NCBI RefSeq assembly: GCF_014636095.1
Contig: NZ_BMDV01000002.1
Location: 372,001-436,000, forward strand
DNA length: 64,000 nt
Reading direction: 5' to 3'
Origin: Acinetobacter modestus
GTDB taxonomy: Bacteria > Pseudomonadota > Gammaproteobacteria > Pseudomonadales > Moraxellaceae
Below the pieces are notes generated by a model. The model was not told the origin of the DNA, searched no databases, and saw only the letters and a list, made by a program, of their open reading frames with translations. Below are positions 36,496 to 44,744 of this stretch, piece after piece (the first letter of the stretch is position 1; every line of letters begins with the position of its first letter). The position numbers were made by a program, and so were the translations under genes.

Positions 36496-38328
36496 ATGAG
36501 TTCAGAAGCACACTCAATCAGTTTAATTGCCCCTGTCGTTTTATTGGCAGCGGCCGTAATAGCCGTTCCTATTTTTAAACGAATTGGCTTAGGCTCAGTT
36601 CTTGGTTATTTGATTGCTGGTTTAGTTATTGGTCCATTTGGATTCGCATTTTTTCATGATTCTGCTTCGATTCTACATATTGCAGAGCTTGGTATTGTCA
36701 TGTACTTATTTGTGATTGGGTTGGAAATGCAGCCCTCACATTTATGGAGTCTAAGGCGTGAGATTTTTGGCTTAGGAACTTTGCAAATTATTGCTTGTGC
36801 TTTGGCATTAACAGGTGTTGGACTTTTATTTGGATTTAGATGGCAAGTTGCATTTATTGGCGCAGCAGGTTTTGTACTGACGTCTACCGCAATTGTGATG
36901 CAACTCTTGGGTGATCGCGGTGATATCGCTCAGCCACAAGGGCAAAAGATTGTCGCAATTTTATTATTTGAAGACTTATTGATTGTCCCATTACTGGCAA
37001 TTGTTGCTTTTATGGCACCGAATCATGTGGTGGAAAGTACCTCAGCACGTTTAGAAAATATAGGTATTGGTTTAATTGCAATTGCAGGTTTAATCGTCGC
37101 AGGTTATTGGTTACTCAATCCTTTATTTAGATTACTCGCTGCCGCAAAAGCACGAGAAGTGATGACTGCTGCTGCACTTTTAGTGGTGTTGGGCGCTGCT
37201 TTATTGATGCAAGTTAGTGGCTTATCCATGGCAATGGGTGCATTCCTTGCAGGTGTGTTGCTATCAGAATCAACTTTTAGACACCAAATTGAAGCCGATA
37301 TTGAGCCATTTCGAGGAATTTTATTAGGACTATTTTTCCTTGGTGTTGGAATGTCACTAGATTTATCAATCGTGAAGCAAAATTGGCAATTAATCTTGAG
37401 TGGCGTAGTTGCAATGATGTTTGCTAAATCAGTCATGATTTATATTGTTGCTCGTCTGACTAAAAGTCGGCATACGGAAGCTTTGGATCGCGCCTTACTG
37501 ATGGCTCAAGGTGGTGAGTTTGCATTTGTTCTGTTTTCTGCTGCTGTCTCTGCCCAAGTGATTGATAATACAGTTAAGTCGAATTTAACAGCAATTATTG
37601 TACTGTCTATGGTGTTAACTCCAATCTTAGGCATTCTTTTTAAACGATTTACCGAAACCAAAGATACAGTTTCTCTTGATAATGTCGATATTGCTGAAGG
37701 TCTAAGCGGCAGTATTCTAATGATTGGTTTTGGTCGTTTTGGTCAGGTAACCAGTCAATTGCTTTTGGCAAGAGGAGTGGATGTCACGATTATTGATAAT
37801 GACATCGACATGATTCAAAACGCAGAAAAATTTGGTTTTAAAATCTACTATGGCGATGGTTGTCGTCTTGATATTTTACATGCTTCAGGCGCTTCAACGG
37901 CAGAAGCAATCGTGATTTGTGTTGACAGTAAACAAACAACCAATCGAATTGTGGAATTGGTCACGCATGAATTTCCGTTAGCCAAAGTCTTGGTTCGTTC
38001 TTATGATCGGGAACATTCACTACATTTGGTCAAACAAAAAGTCGATTATCTGATTCGTGAAACCTTTGAATCTGCGATTAAATTCGGTGAAGTCATTTTA
38101 GAGCAATTAGGTGTCGATGAAGATGAGGTTCGCATGATCTCAAATGAAATTCGAGAACGTGATAATGAGCGTTTTGAAACAGAAATTGCTGCGGATGATG
38201 TCTACGCAGGGGTGGGTTTACAATACTCACATTCCCATCCTCGACCTACAGCACCATTGATTCGACCTAAACAAGCAGGACGAATTCTAAATGGTGAAGA
38301 AACCGAAAAGGATGTAGAAGATAGGTAA
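36496..38328 (+). CDS. CPA2 monovalent cation:proton antiporter with RCK domain (KefB/KefC-like)
   Basis: 610 residues. Residues 1-385 carry about twelve hydrophobic helices of the Na+/H+ exchanger fold, with LFEDLLIVPLLAI (the QD/ED motif helix) near 156-168. Residues 405-520 form a TrkA-N/RCK Rossmann domain (ILMIGFGRFGQVTSQLLLARGVDVTIIDND). The order matches glutathione-gated K+ efflux systems KefB/KefC, which protect against electrophiles by acidifying the cytosol. No KefF/KefG partner gene is adjacent, so KefB versus KefC cannot be decided. Confidence 0.9.
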   Translation: MSSEAHSISLIAPVVLLAAAVIAVPIFKRIGLGSVLGYLIAGLVIGPFGFAFFHDSASILHIAELGIVMYLFVIGLEMQPSHLWSLRREIFGLGTLQIIACALALTGVGLLFGFRWQVAFIGAAGFVLTSTAIVMQLLGDRGDIAQPQGQKIVAILLFEDLLIVPLLAIVAFMAPNHVVESTSARLENIGIGLIAIAGLIVAGYWLLNPLFRLLAAAKAREVMTAAALLVVLGAALLMQVSGLSMAMGAFLAGVLLSESTFRHQIEADIEPFRGILLGLFFLGVGMSLDLSIVKQNWQLILSGVVAMMFAKSVMIYIVARLTKSRHTEALDRALLMAQGGEFAFVLFSAAVSAQVIDNTVKSNLTAIIVLSMVLTPILGILFKRFTETKDTVSLDNVDIAEGLSGSILMIGFGRFGQVTSQLLLARGVDVTIIDNDIDMIQNAEKFGFKIYYGDGCRLDILHASGASTAEAIVICVDSKQTTNRIVELVTHEFPLAKVLVRSYDREHSLHLVKQKVDYLIRETFESAIKFGEVILEQLGVDEDEVRMISNEIRERDNERFETEIAADDVYAGVGLQYSHSHPRPTAPLIRPKQAGRILNGEETEKDVEDR

Positions 38329-38371
38329 ATCGACTTTGAAATAAAATGGATTTAAATAGGTCTTAGCTAGA

Positions 38372-39553
38372 CTAAGACTTATTTTTTAATTTAAATTTGA
38401 ATAAAACTAAAACAAAAATACCCAATAAAAGTCCCCAAAATGCAGAACCAATTCCGAAAAACTGAATCCCAGATGCGCTACATAAAAAGGTGAGTAATGC
38501 TGCTTCTCGTTCTTCTACGTTTGCAAAAGCCACTGCAATGTTATGGCTAATCGTGGCAAATAGAGCAATACCTGCAAGTGCAACAATAAAAATAGGCGGA
38601 AATGACATGAGCAAACTGACTAAGGTTGCAGCGAAAAGCCCCATTAAAATATAAAACAAACCACAGCTTATACCTGCAATATAGCGTTTGCTCGGATCAG
38701 GATGCACTTGATCATCTAAGCTGACCGCTGCACTAATCGCGGCTAAATTTATCGAGAAGCAACCAAAAGGGGCGAAAATCGTATGTGCAATACCTGTCCA
38801 GCCTACTAGTTGATTGACGTGTGGGTGATAACCATAGCTTTTAATCATGGCAATACCGGGCAAATTTTGCGAAGTCATATTGATGACAAACAACGGTAAG
38901 GCTAGACCCAGTAATGCAGACCATGAAAATGAGGGTTGCATCCATACAGGTTGAGTAAAAGACCAAGTGATTGAATGTAATTGAAAATCAATAAATAGAG
39001 GGCAAATCATTGCACCTAAAATCACTGTCAGCACAATGCTATAACGAGGCAATAAGCGTTTTGAAACAAGATAAATTGCTAACATGCTTAAGATAAAACC
39101 GAGCTGACTTTCTAAGCTGCTAAAGATTTGAATTCCAAATTTTAATAAAATCCCTGCAAGCATCGCACACGTGAGGCTTTGAGGAATATGAGCCAGTAAC
39201 TTTTGGAAAATGCCTGAAAATCCAACGATTGCGATTGCGACGCCACAAATTAAGAAAGCACCAATTGCTTCATACAAATCATAATGACCAGTCGATGCAA
39301 TAATTAAAGCAATTCCGGGCGTCGACCATGCAGTAGCAACTGGATATTTATATTTCCAAGATAAGATGAGTCCTGATAATCCAATTGCCAAACCTAATGC
39401 CCAAAACCAAGAGCTGATTTGTGCTGTATTTGCACCGAGAGATTGCGCGCCTTGAATGACCAGTACCGCAGAAACACTTATTCCAATCAGGAAGGTAATA
39501 AAGCCAGCAAAAACAGCAGGAATCGAAAAATCTTGAATTAGACGTTGCATCAA
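38372..39553 (-). CDS. benE: Benzoate/H+ symporter, BenE family
   Basis: 393 residues with 10-12 membrane helices and the BenE start IPAVFAGFITFLIGISVSAVLVIQGAQSLG. It also has FAPFGCFSINLAAISAA near 260, the family's conserved segment. BenE imports benzoate in Acinetobacter baylyi and Pseudomonas, where it sits with ben genes. Here no benABCD genes are nearby, so the substrate may differ. It ends convergent with the CPA2 antiporter gene, whose stop is 43 bp away. Confidence 0.85.
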   Translation of the reverse strand: MMQRLIQDFSIPAVFAGFITFLIGISVSAVLVIQGAQSLGANTAQISSWFWALGLAIGLSGLILSWKYKYPVATAWSTPGIALIIASTGHYDLYEAIGAFLICGVAIAIVGFSGIFQKLLAHIPQSLTCAMLAGILLKFGIQIFSSLESQLGFILSMLAIYLVSKRLLPRYSIVLTVILGAMICPLFIDFQLHSITWSFTQPVWMQPSFSWSALLGLALPLFVINMTSQNLPGIAMIKSYGYHPHVNQLVGWTGIAHTIFAPFGCFSINLAAISAAVSLDDQVHPDPSKRYIAGISCGLFYILMGLFAATLVSLLMSFPPIFIVALAGIALFATISHNIAVAFANVEEREAALLTFLCSASGIQFFGIGSAFWGLLLGIFVLVLFKFKLKNKS

Positions 39554-39657
39554 TGCATCTATACTTGATTAAAATTTGTTGAAAAGTATATCGTTAATTC
39601 AGCGGAAATCGTAGTTTTAAAATGATGGAATTAATTGATCATATGATCAAAACAGGA

Positions 39658-40308
39658 TTATGCAAGGGTAGACGTTGCTAGTCGTAATCCAAACATAAAG
39701 AATAAAATACCCACGCTACAAACACCTCCAGCGGCAAGTTTGTAATTATGTTTGAAAAAGTTTGCTAATTTAACACCTGAGAAAATCAAAGCTGTCAGAT
39801 AGGTAAAACTGACCAGTTGAACAATAATGGCTAAGACCAGAAAGCTGAGTGCTGGATAAGCATAATTGGGTTGTACAAATTGCACGAAAAAAGACAGGAA
39901 AAACAGAATCGCTTTAGGATTAAGTAAACTGATACTGAGGGCGGTACGATAGGGATGAATTTGATCTAAACGTGGTAAATCAGCCATTTCTGTAGGGTGT
40001 GGAGGCTTATTCCATGTCTGATACGCACTTTGTAATAGTTTGAAACCTAGATATGCGAGATAACAAGCGCCTGTTAATTTTAAAACGACAAATAAAATCG
40101 GGAAGGCTTTTAATAATGACGCTGCACCTAATACCGTACACAGGATTAAAATCGAATCACCTGTAAATACACCACATGCTGCTGCATAGCCCGTGCGAAT
40201 GCCATAACGTGAAGCGACTGACATTACATATAAAGAGTTTGGGCCAGGCAATAACACAATTAAGATTGTACCAATAATGAAAGTGGTTAAATCTGTTATG
40301 CCGAACAC
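39658..40308 (-). CDS. LysE family translocator (RhtB-type)
   Basis: 216 residues with six hydrophobic helices. The family signature is at the start: FIIGTILIVLLPGPNSLYVMSVASRYGIRTG (the PGP motif near 21-23) and YAAACGVFTGDSI. LNPKAILFFLSFFVQFV near 130-147 is the conserved second repeat. LysE/RhtB proteins export amino acids; sequence suggests LeuE/RhtB-like, but the substrate is unknown. It is preceded by the transaldolase terminator, so it is transcribed alone. Confidence 0.88.
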   Translation of the reverse strand: MFGITDLTTFIIGTILIVLLPGPNSLYVMSVASRYGIRTGYAAACGVFTGDSILILCTVLGAASLLKAFPILFVVLKLTGACYLAYLGFKLLQSAYQTWNKPPHPTEMADLPRLDQIHPYRTALSISLLNPKAILFFLSFFVQFVQPNYAYPALSFLVLAIIVQLVSFTYLTALIFSGVKLANFFKHNYKLAAGGVCSVGILFFMFGLRLATSTLA

Positions 40309-40320
40309 AATCTACTCATT

Positions 40321-40361
40321 AAAAAACCGATTTTCGCTAATATAACAAAAATCGGTTTTTA
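40321..40361 (-). terminator. Terminator after tal
   Basis: AAAAACCGATTTT pairs with AAAATCGGTTTTT around a 12-nt loop. T-runs on both strands, 20 bp after the tal stop. Confidence 0.8.
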
Positions 40362-40380
40362 TAGGTGAAAAATAAACTAA

Positions 40381-41370
40381 TTAAGGTCGAATCTCTGCAT
40401 CAATACCAAAAGATTGACGCAGTAATAAACTCAAATGATCACGTGCTTTGATAAAGCCATCAATACCACCTTGTAGTAATTGGAAAGCCATTAAATCTTG
40501 CTCAAGTTCAGCTTTAAAACTTTCTTTGCTTTGAGCTGTACGTTCAATTTTCTCAGCTTGTTGCGCCGAAGTTGAGCTGAGTTGAGCTTCAACAACCTGT
40601 TGATCTTGTTCAAGTTGAGCCAATAGATTTGGTGCAATTGTGAGTAAGTCACAACCTGCTAAACCAAGGACTTGTGCTGTGCTACGGAAACTTGCTCCCA
40701 TGACCTGTGTCGCAATGCCGTGTTGTTTGTAATAGTTATAAATTTTCTTGACTGAAAGAACACCTGGATCGTTTTCGATTGGGTATTGCTCGATGCCTTC
40801 CGCTTTTTTATACCAGTCTAAAATTCGACCGACAAAAGGAGAAATAAGGGTTACTTTTGCATCTGCACAAGCTTGGGCCTGATGCAAACCAAACAATAAT
40901 GTTAAGTTACATGGAATTCCTTCAGCCTCTAAAACTTTAGCTGCTTGAATGCCTTCCCATGTTGATGCGATCTTGATTAAGATACGAGATTGCTCAATAC
41001 CATAACCTTGGTAAAGTTTAGAAAGTTCACGCGCTTTGGCAATCGTCGCATCAGTATCATAAGAAAGAGAAGCATCGACTTCAGTTGAAACACGTCCATC
41101 GATCAATTTTAAAATTTCAACGCCAAACTTCACCGTCAAAATATCAATGGTGCGTTCAATCAGTTCATCACTTTGATAGCCTTCTTGTTTTGCTTGTGTA
41201 TAAGCATCTTCAATCAGTTGCTTACTTTCAGGTTGTTCAGCCGCTGCTGTAATAAGTGATGGATTGGTTGTTGCATCTAAGGGACGAAATTTTTCAATCG
41301 CTTCTAGATCACTACTATCGGCAACAACGGTTGTTAAATTTTTTAATTGGTGTAATGCAGTCTGAGTCAT
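40381..41370 (-). CDS. tal: Transaldolase
   Basis: Non-oxidative pentose phosphate enzyme moving dihydroxyacetone units between sugar phosphates. 329 residues, TalA/TalB subfamily. VVADSSDLEAIEKFRPLDATTNPSLI near 16-41, DGRVSTEVDASLSYD, and the Schiff-base Lys in ILIKIASTWEGI near 132-143. NLTLLFGLHQAQACADAKVTLISPFVGRILDW is also diagnostic. In many Acinetobacter that lack a full Embden-Meyerhof pathway this enzyme feeds biosynthesis. Single gene with its own terminator. Confidence 0.96.
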   Translation of the reverse strand: MTQTALHQLKNLTTVVADSSDLEAIEKFRPLDATTNPSLITAAAEQPESKQLIEDAYTQAKQEGYQSDELIERTIDILTVKFGVEILKLIDGRVSTEVDASLSYDTDATIAKARELSKLYQGYGIEQSRILIKIASTWEGIQAAKVLEAEGIPCNLTLLFGLHQAQACADAKVTLISPFVGRILDWYKKAEGIEQYPIENDPGVLSVKKIYNYYKQHGIATQVMGASFRSTAQVLGLAGCDLLTIAPNLLAQLEQDQQVVEAQLSSTSAQQAEKIERTAQSKESFKAELEQDLMAFQLLQGGIDGFIKARDHLSLLLRQSFGIDAEIRP

Positions 41371-41477
41371 TGATATAGCGTTCTTACTTAAACAAAATTA
41401 TGGATAACTTCTTTATAGCACAATCTACAGGAAAGCAAAGCATCGCATTCAATACATTTAAACCTGAGTGATTTACT

Positions 41478-42371
41478 CTATTTTCTAGGTTGCTGACGTA
41501 GTAGTCGAATGTGTTCAATCAAAAATCTAGCAGCAACACCTAACTCGCTTTCCCGACTCCAAACTAGATCGACATAGTATTCAAACTTAGGTGTGAAATC
41601 ATAAAGTTGCAAAACTTTTAGCTTTTTCTTTAATTCAGGGTTTTCATTAAACATTTCTAAGGGCAAAACACCCCAACCTAAATTCCGAAGAATCATCATA
41701 CACGCAGAGTGATGATTATCTGTGCGCCAATAATTTTTAGAAAATAGTAGTTCTGGCTTGATGCTATGGTCACGGCTAGCGACCACGATTTGGCGTGTCT
41801 GCACCATTTGCTCAAATGAAATTTGCTCAAATTGGGCTAGAGCATGACCTTGAGCAATCACTGGAATAAGAGCTTCTCTTTTTAATTCAACAAATTGTTC
41901 ACGACTATCTAACTGTTCTCGTTCAAACATGAGTGCAAGTTGCGCAGACTGATCCAGTAACATCTGTAAAGCATCTTCCTGAGGAGCAGAAAAAATATTA
42001 ATGGTCAGATTTGGAAAATGTTGTTCAAGCAACGTGATGTAATCTGTCCAATTGGTATGCAGCAATTCAGAAACCACGACAATGTTTAAGGTTGACTCTA
42101 GTCCAGTGCTGAGTGCATGAGCATGCTGTTTCCATTGATTTATCTCAATCAAAAGTTGTTGAGTTTTCTCATATAAAACCATAGCCGCAGGTGTTGGTGT
42201 AGGTTCACGTCCAATTCGCTCGAATAAATTGAGATTGAGATCAATTTCTAAATTGGCAATTGACATACTCACTGCCGAAGGAACTTTACCGAGTTTCCGC
42301 GCAGCAGCCGAAAATGAACCTGTTTCGATTACGGTCTGGAACATTAGAAGTTGTTCTTGATTAATATTCAT
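41478..42371 (-). CDS. aceR: LysR-family regulator, probable AceR
   Basis: 297 residues: an N-terminal winged HTH (LLMFQTVIETGSFSAAARKLGKVPSAVSMSIANLEIDLNLNLFER) and a C-terminal two-lobed effector domain. It is divergent from the aceI-like pump gene with only about 87 bp between, the arrangement known for AceR, the activator of aceI in A. baumannii that responds to chlorhexidine. A palindrome in the shared gap is a likely binding site. The name rests on the position and the identity of the neighbouring gene. Confidence 0.8.
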   Translation of the reverse strand: MNINQEQLLMFQTVIETGSFSAAARKLGKVPSAVSMSIANLEIDLNLNLFERIGREPTPTPAAMVLYEKTQQLLIEINQWKQHAHALSTGLESTLNIVVVSELLHTNWTDYITLLEQHFPNLTINIFSAPQEDALQMLLDQSAQLALMFEREQLDSREQFVELKREALIPVIAQGHALAQFEQISFEQMVQTRQIVVASRDHSIKPELLFSKNYWRTDNHHSACMMILRNLGWGVLPLEMFNENPELKKKLKVLQLYDFTPKFEYYVDLVWSRESELGVAARFLIEHIRLLRQQPRK

Positions 42372-42394
42372 CTGTCAAAAAAACTGAAAGAACC

Positions 42395-42409
42395 TGATTA
42401 GATTAATCA
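42395..42409. promoter_or_regulatory. Palindrome in aceR-aceI intergenic region (candidate operator)
   Basis: TGATTA-GAT-TAATCA is a perfect 6-bp dyad with a 3-bp spacer, 15 bp of symmetric sequence. It lies 24 bp upstream of the aceR start and 50 bp upstream of the aceI start. The size and T/A ends suit a LysR-type T-N11-A box. Confidence 0.55.
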
Positions 42410-42458
42410 AAATTATAAAAATAAAATGACAAGTATCCAAACAAAAGAGTGTTATAAA

Positions 42459-42893
42459 ATGTTGATTTCCAGAAGAAGACTCATTCATGCAATTAGCTAT
42501 GAAGTGATCTTATTGGTCATCATCGCAATTGCGTTAAGTTTTATTTTTAGTATGCCTTTAGAGGTGACCGGTATTCTAGGTGTAATCATGGCCGTCATTT
42601 CAGTGATTTGGAACATGATTTTTAACCATTATTTTGAGAAAGTTGAACATAAATATCAGTGGAAACGAACTATCCCTGTGCGTATCTTGCATGCGATTGG
42701 TTTTGAGGGTGGTTTGATGCTTGCGACCATTCCAATTATTGCTTATATGATGAAGATGAGCTTTATTGATGCATTAATTTTAGATTTTGGTCTAACGATG
42801 TGTATTTTGGTTTATACCTTTATCTTCCAATGGTGTTATGACATGGTAGAAGAGCGTTTCTTTCCTGATGTGAAGTTGGCTTCTGTAAATTAA
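42459..42893 (+). CDS. aceI: PACE-family multidrug efflux protein AceI (chlorhexidine exporter)
   Basis: 144 residues from ATG 42459, where the AceI family start MLISRRRLIHAISYE lies (the frame extends to 42426). Four hydrophobic helices form two bacterial transmembrane pair (BTP) domains, with Glu at residue 15, the essential proton-coupling acid of AceI. FNHYFEKVEHKY, RTIPVRILHAIGFEGGL and FIFQWCYDMVEERFFPD are near-verbatim AceI motifs. It exports chlorhexidine and, in relatives, short diamines. It is divergent from the aceR-like gene. A terminator follows, shared with the DUF4291 gene. Confidence 0.93.
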   Translation: MLISRRRLIHAISYEVILLVIIAIALSFIFSMPLEVTGILGVIMAVISVIWNMIFNHYFEKVEHKYQWKRTIPVRILHAIGFEGGLMLATIPIIAYMMKMSFIDALILDFGLTMCILVYTFIFQWCYDMVEERFFPDVKLASVN

Positions 42894-42902
42894 TAAATAT
42901 AG

Positions 42903-42931
42903 ATAAAGGCTGAGAAATCAGCCTTTATTAT
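42903..42931. terminator. Terminator between aceI and the DUF4291 gene
   Basis: AAAGGCTGA pairs with TCAGCCTTT around GAAA and is followed by ATTATTTT. It ends the pump gene and lies 60 bp past the convergent gene's stop. Confidence 0.8.
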
Positions 42932-42992
42932 TTTACGATTTGATGCTGAAAAAAGTTTAGAAAATCCTATTTTTCAATAAAAAGTAACTCAA

Positions 42993-43583
42993 TCAGAGTG
43001 AATCTCTTTTTATTGAAGGAATATATACCATTTCTTTTGGTAATAATAATTGAGCTTCTTCCATTTTATTCTTTTGTACTAAAGCATAAATCTGATGTGC
43101 AAGTGGTGTAAGGTCTGTAATCGAAACAATCCATTGATTGACATAGCGTTGAACCGCTTCTTTACTCAGTCCGATTTGTATCGCCCTATGTTCAAGTGGT
43201 TGTAATAATAGATCACGTTCAGGATCCCATTGAATCCGTACAGGTGAATGATCTTTGCGTTGTTGCCATTCTTCTTCGCTTAATGACGGATCACGATGAC
43301 TGAGGCAGCTATGTGCCAATGCCCATTCAAAACCTTCACGGGTGATGTCTATAGCTAAAATACGATTTTGTCCGTTGTCTTTAAAACCCCAGCCTGCACG
43401 ATACATCATCCAAAGGAATGATGGTTTGATCCATGTCATTCTTTCCATTTTAAATGGTGGTGAGACAAAAGTTTGATTAAGAAGGGCGGCATTTGCAATA
43501 GCATCAGAATAAGCTTGATAAACTCGAATCGTCTGTTCGTTATAAACAGCTCGAATTTGTTGAGTGGGAATGATTATTGACAT
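42993..43583 (-). CDS. DUF4291 domain protein
   Basis: 196 residues matching DUF4291: IRAVYNEQTIRVYQAYSDAIANAAL, MTWIKPSFLWMMYRAGWGFKDNGQNRILAIDI, VRIQWDPERDLLLQPLEHRAIQIGL, and the ending region WIVSITDLTPLAHQI. The family is widespread in bacteria and fungi and has no established function. Conserved Trp, Lys and His residues suggest an enzyme or nucleotide/nucleic-acid binder. No signal or membrane segment. Single gene; the 267 bp to its right (43584-43850) contain no further gene. Confidence 0.85.
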   Translation of the reverse strand: MSIIIPTQQIRAVYNEQTIRVYQAYSDAIANAALLNQTFVSPPFKMERMTWIKPSFLWMMYRAGWGFKDNGQNRILAIDITREGFEWALAHSCLSHRDPSLSEEEWQQRKDHSPVRIQWDPERDLLLQPLEHRAIQIGLSKEAVQRYVNQWIVSITDLTPLAHQIYALVQKNKMEEAQLLLPKEMVYIPSIKRDSL

Positions 43584-43850
43584 AGATTTAGATTAAATTT
43601 CTCTCTTTTTATTAAAAATAAGATAACTATTCGATTTTTAAATGATCGTAAGTTTCATTTTTATCGCATATAAACGATTTGAATAGGATAGCGAGTTAAA
43701 TAGCCTAAGTAAATCAAAATTATTGGTGAGCTTAATCATAATTTGAGAAAGGCTTTCTTTGAGTTTTTCCGAAGAAGACTTTTCTCCTAGAAGCTAAATG
43801 AATAAGATCAAAATGGATAATTATATATTGTATAAAAAATAGGAAAACGT

Positions 43851-44663
43851 ATGACAAACCTACAAGGAAAAACCATTATATTGACAGGTGGATCAGGTGG
43901 AATTGGTGAACAGGCTGCGATTCAGCTAGCTGAATTGGGTGCGAAAATTTGTCTAATTGCTCGTCGTAAAGATGAATTGGAACGAGTACAGCAGGTCATT
44001 CAACAGCAAGGCGGTCAAGTATGGATTTATCCTGTAGATATTACTCAGGAAGATCATGCTAAAAACTGTATTGAACAAATACTTAGTGAACATGCAAAAG
44101 TTGATGTCCTGATTAATAATGCTGCTCGTTCAATACGTCGTCCAATTATTCAGGCATTAGATCGGCTGCACGATTTTGAGCGTACCATGCAAATCAATTA
44201 TTTTGCAGCAGTGCGTTTGACATTAGCCTTATTGCCACACTTTCTGGAAAAAGGTGAGGGACATGTTGTCAATATTTCTACTATGTCAACTCAAGTTCCA
44301 ATTCCATTATTTTCAGCATATTTAGCCAGTAAATCGGCTTTAGAATCCTTTTCACGTTCGCTCAGAATGGAGCTAGGTGATCAAGGAATTGATGTGAGTA
44401 TTGTTTATTTTCCAATGGTCAGAACCCCCATGTCATCTAAAACAACGATTTATAAACATATGCGGATGCTAGATACGTCCACCGCCGCAGGCTGGATTGT
44501 CAAAGCTGTACAGCAAAAATCTTATCGTATTACCAGTACCAGTGGTGCAATTGCCAATGCTTTACTGAATACAGCGCCGACAACAGTGATGAATTTAACT
44601 CGACCATTATTTCGTTTGATGGATCGTCGATTAGAGAAAAAATTAAAGGATAAATCCAGTTAG
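43851..44663 (+). CDS. Short-chain dehydrogenase/reductase (SDR)
   Basis: 270 residues of classical SDR fold: cofactor motif TGGSGGIGEQAA near 12-23, INNAARS near 86-92, catalytic Ser in ISTMSTQVPIP near 140, and YLASK (Tyr and Lys) near 157-161. Arg in the segment after the first strand (IARRKDEL) favours NADP(H). Substrate unknown; similar proteins reduce ketones or act on lipid-derived acyl compounds. The end is basic (RRLEKKLKDKSS), a possible membrane-contact tail. It precedes mfd by about 80 bp. Confidence 0.88.
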   Translation: MTNLQGKTIILTGGSGGIGEQAAIQLAELGAKICLIARRKDELERVQQVIQQQGGQVWIYPVDITQEDHAKNCIEQILSEHAKVDVLINNAARSIRRPIIQALDRLHDFERTMQINYFAAVRLTLALLPHFLEKGEGHVVNISTMSTQVPIPLFSAYLASKSALESFSRSLRMELGDQGIDVSIVYFPMVRTPMSSKTTIYKHMRMLDTSTAAGWIVKAVQQKSYRITSTSGAIANALLNTAPTTVMNLTRPLFRLMDRRLEKKLKDKSS

Positions 44664-44744
44664 TCTTCTTTCTGGATTCATATCCACATAAAAAACTCCA
44701 TGTTAAACTAAGCCTATTGTCTTTTCGATTACATGATTTTCTCT

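Noticed and set aside
44664..44744. Possible tRNA between the SDR gene and mfd
   Set aside because: No cloverleaf or CCA-adjacent acceptor stem could be built. The AT-rich gap looks like a promoter only.
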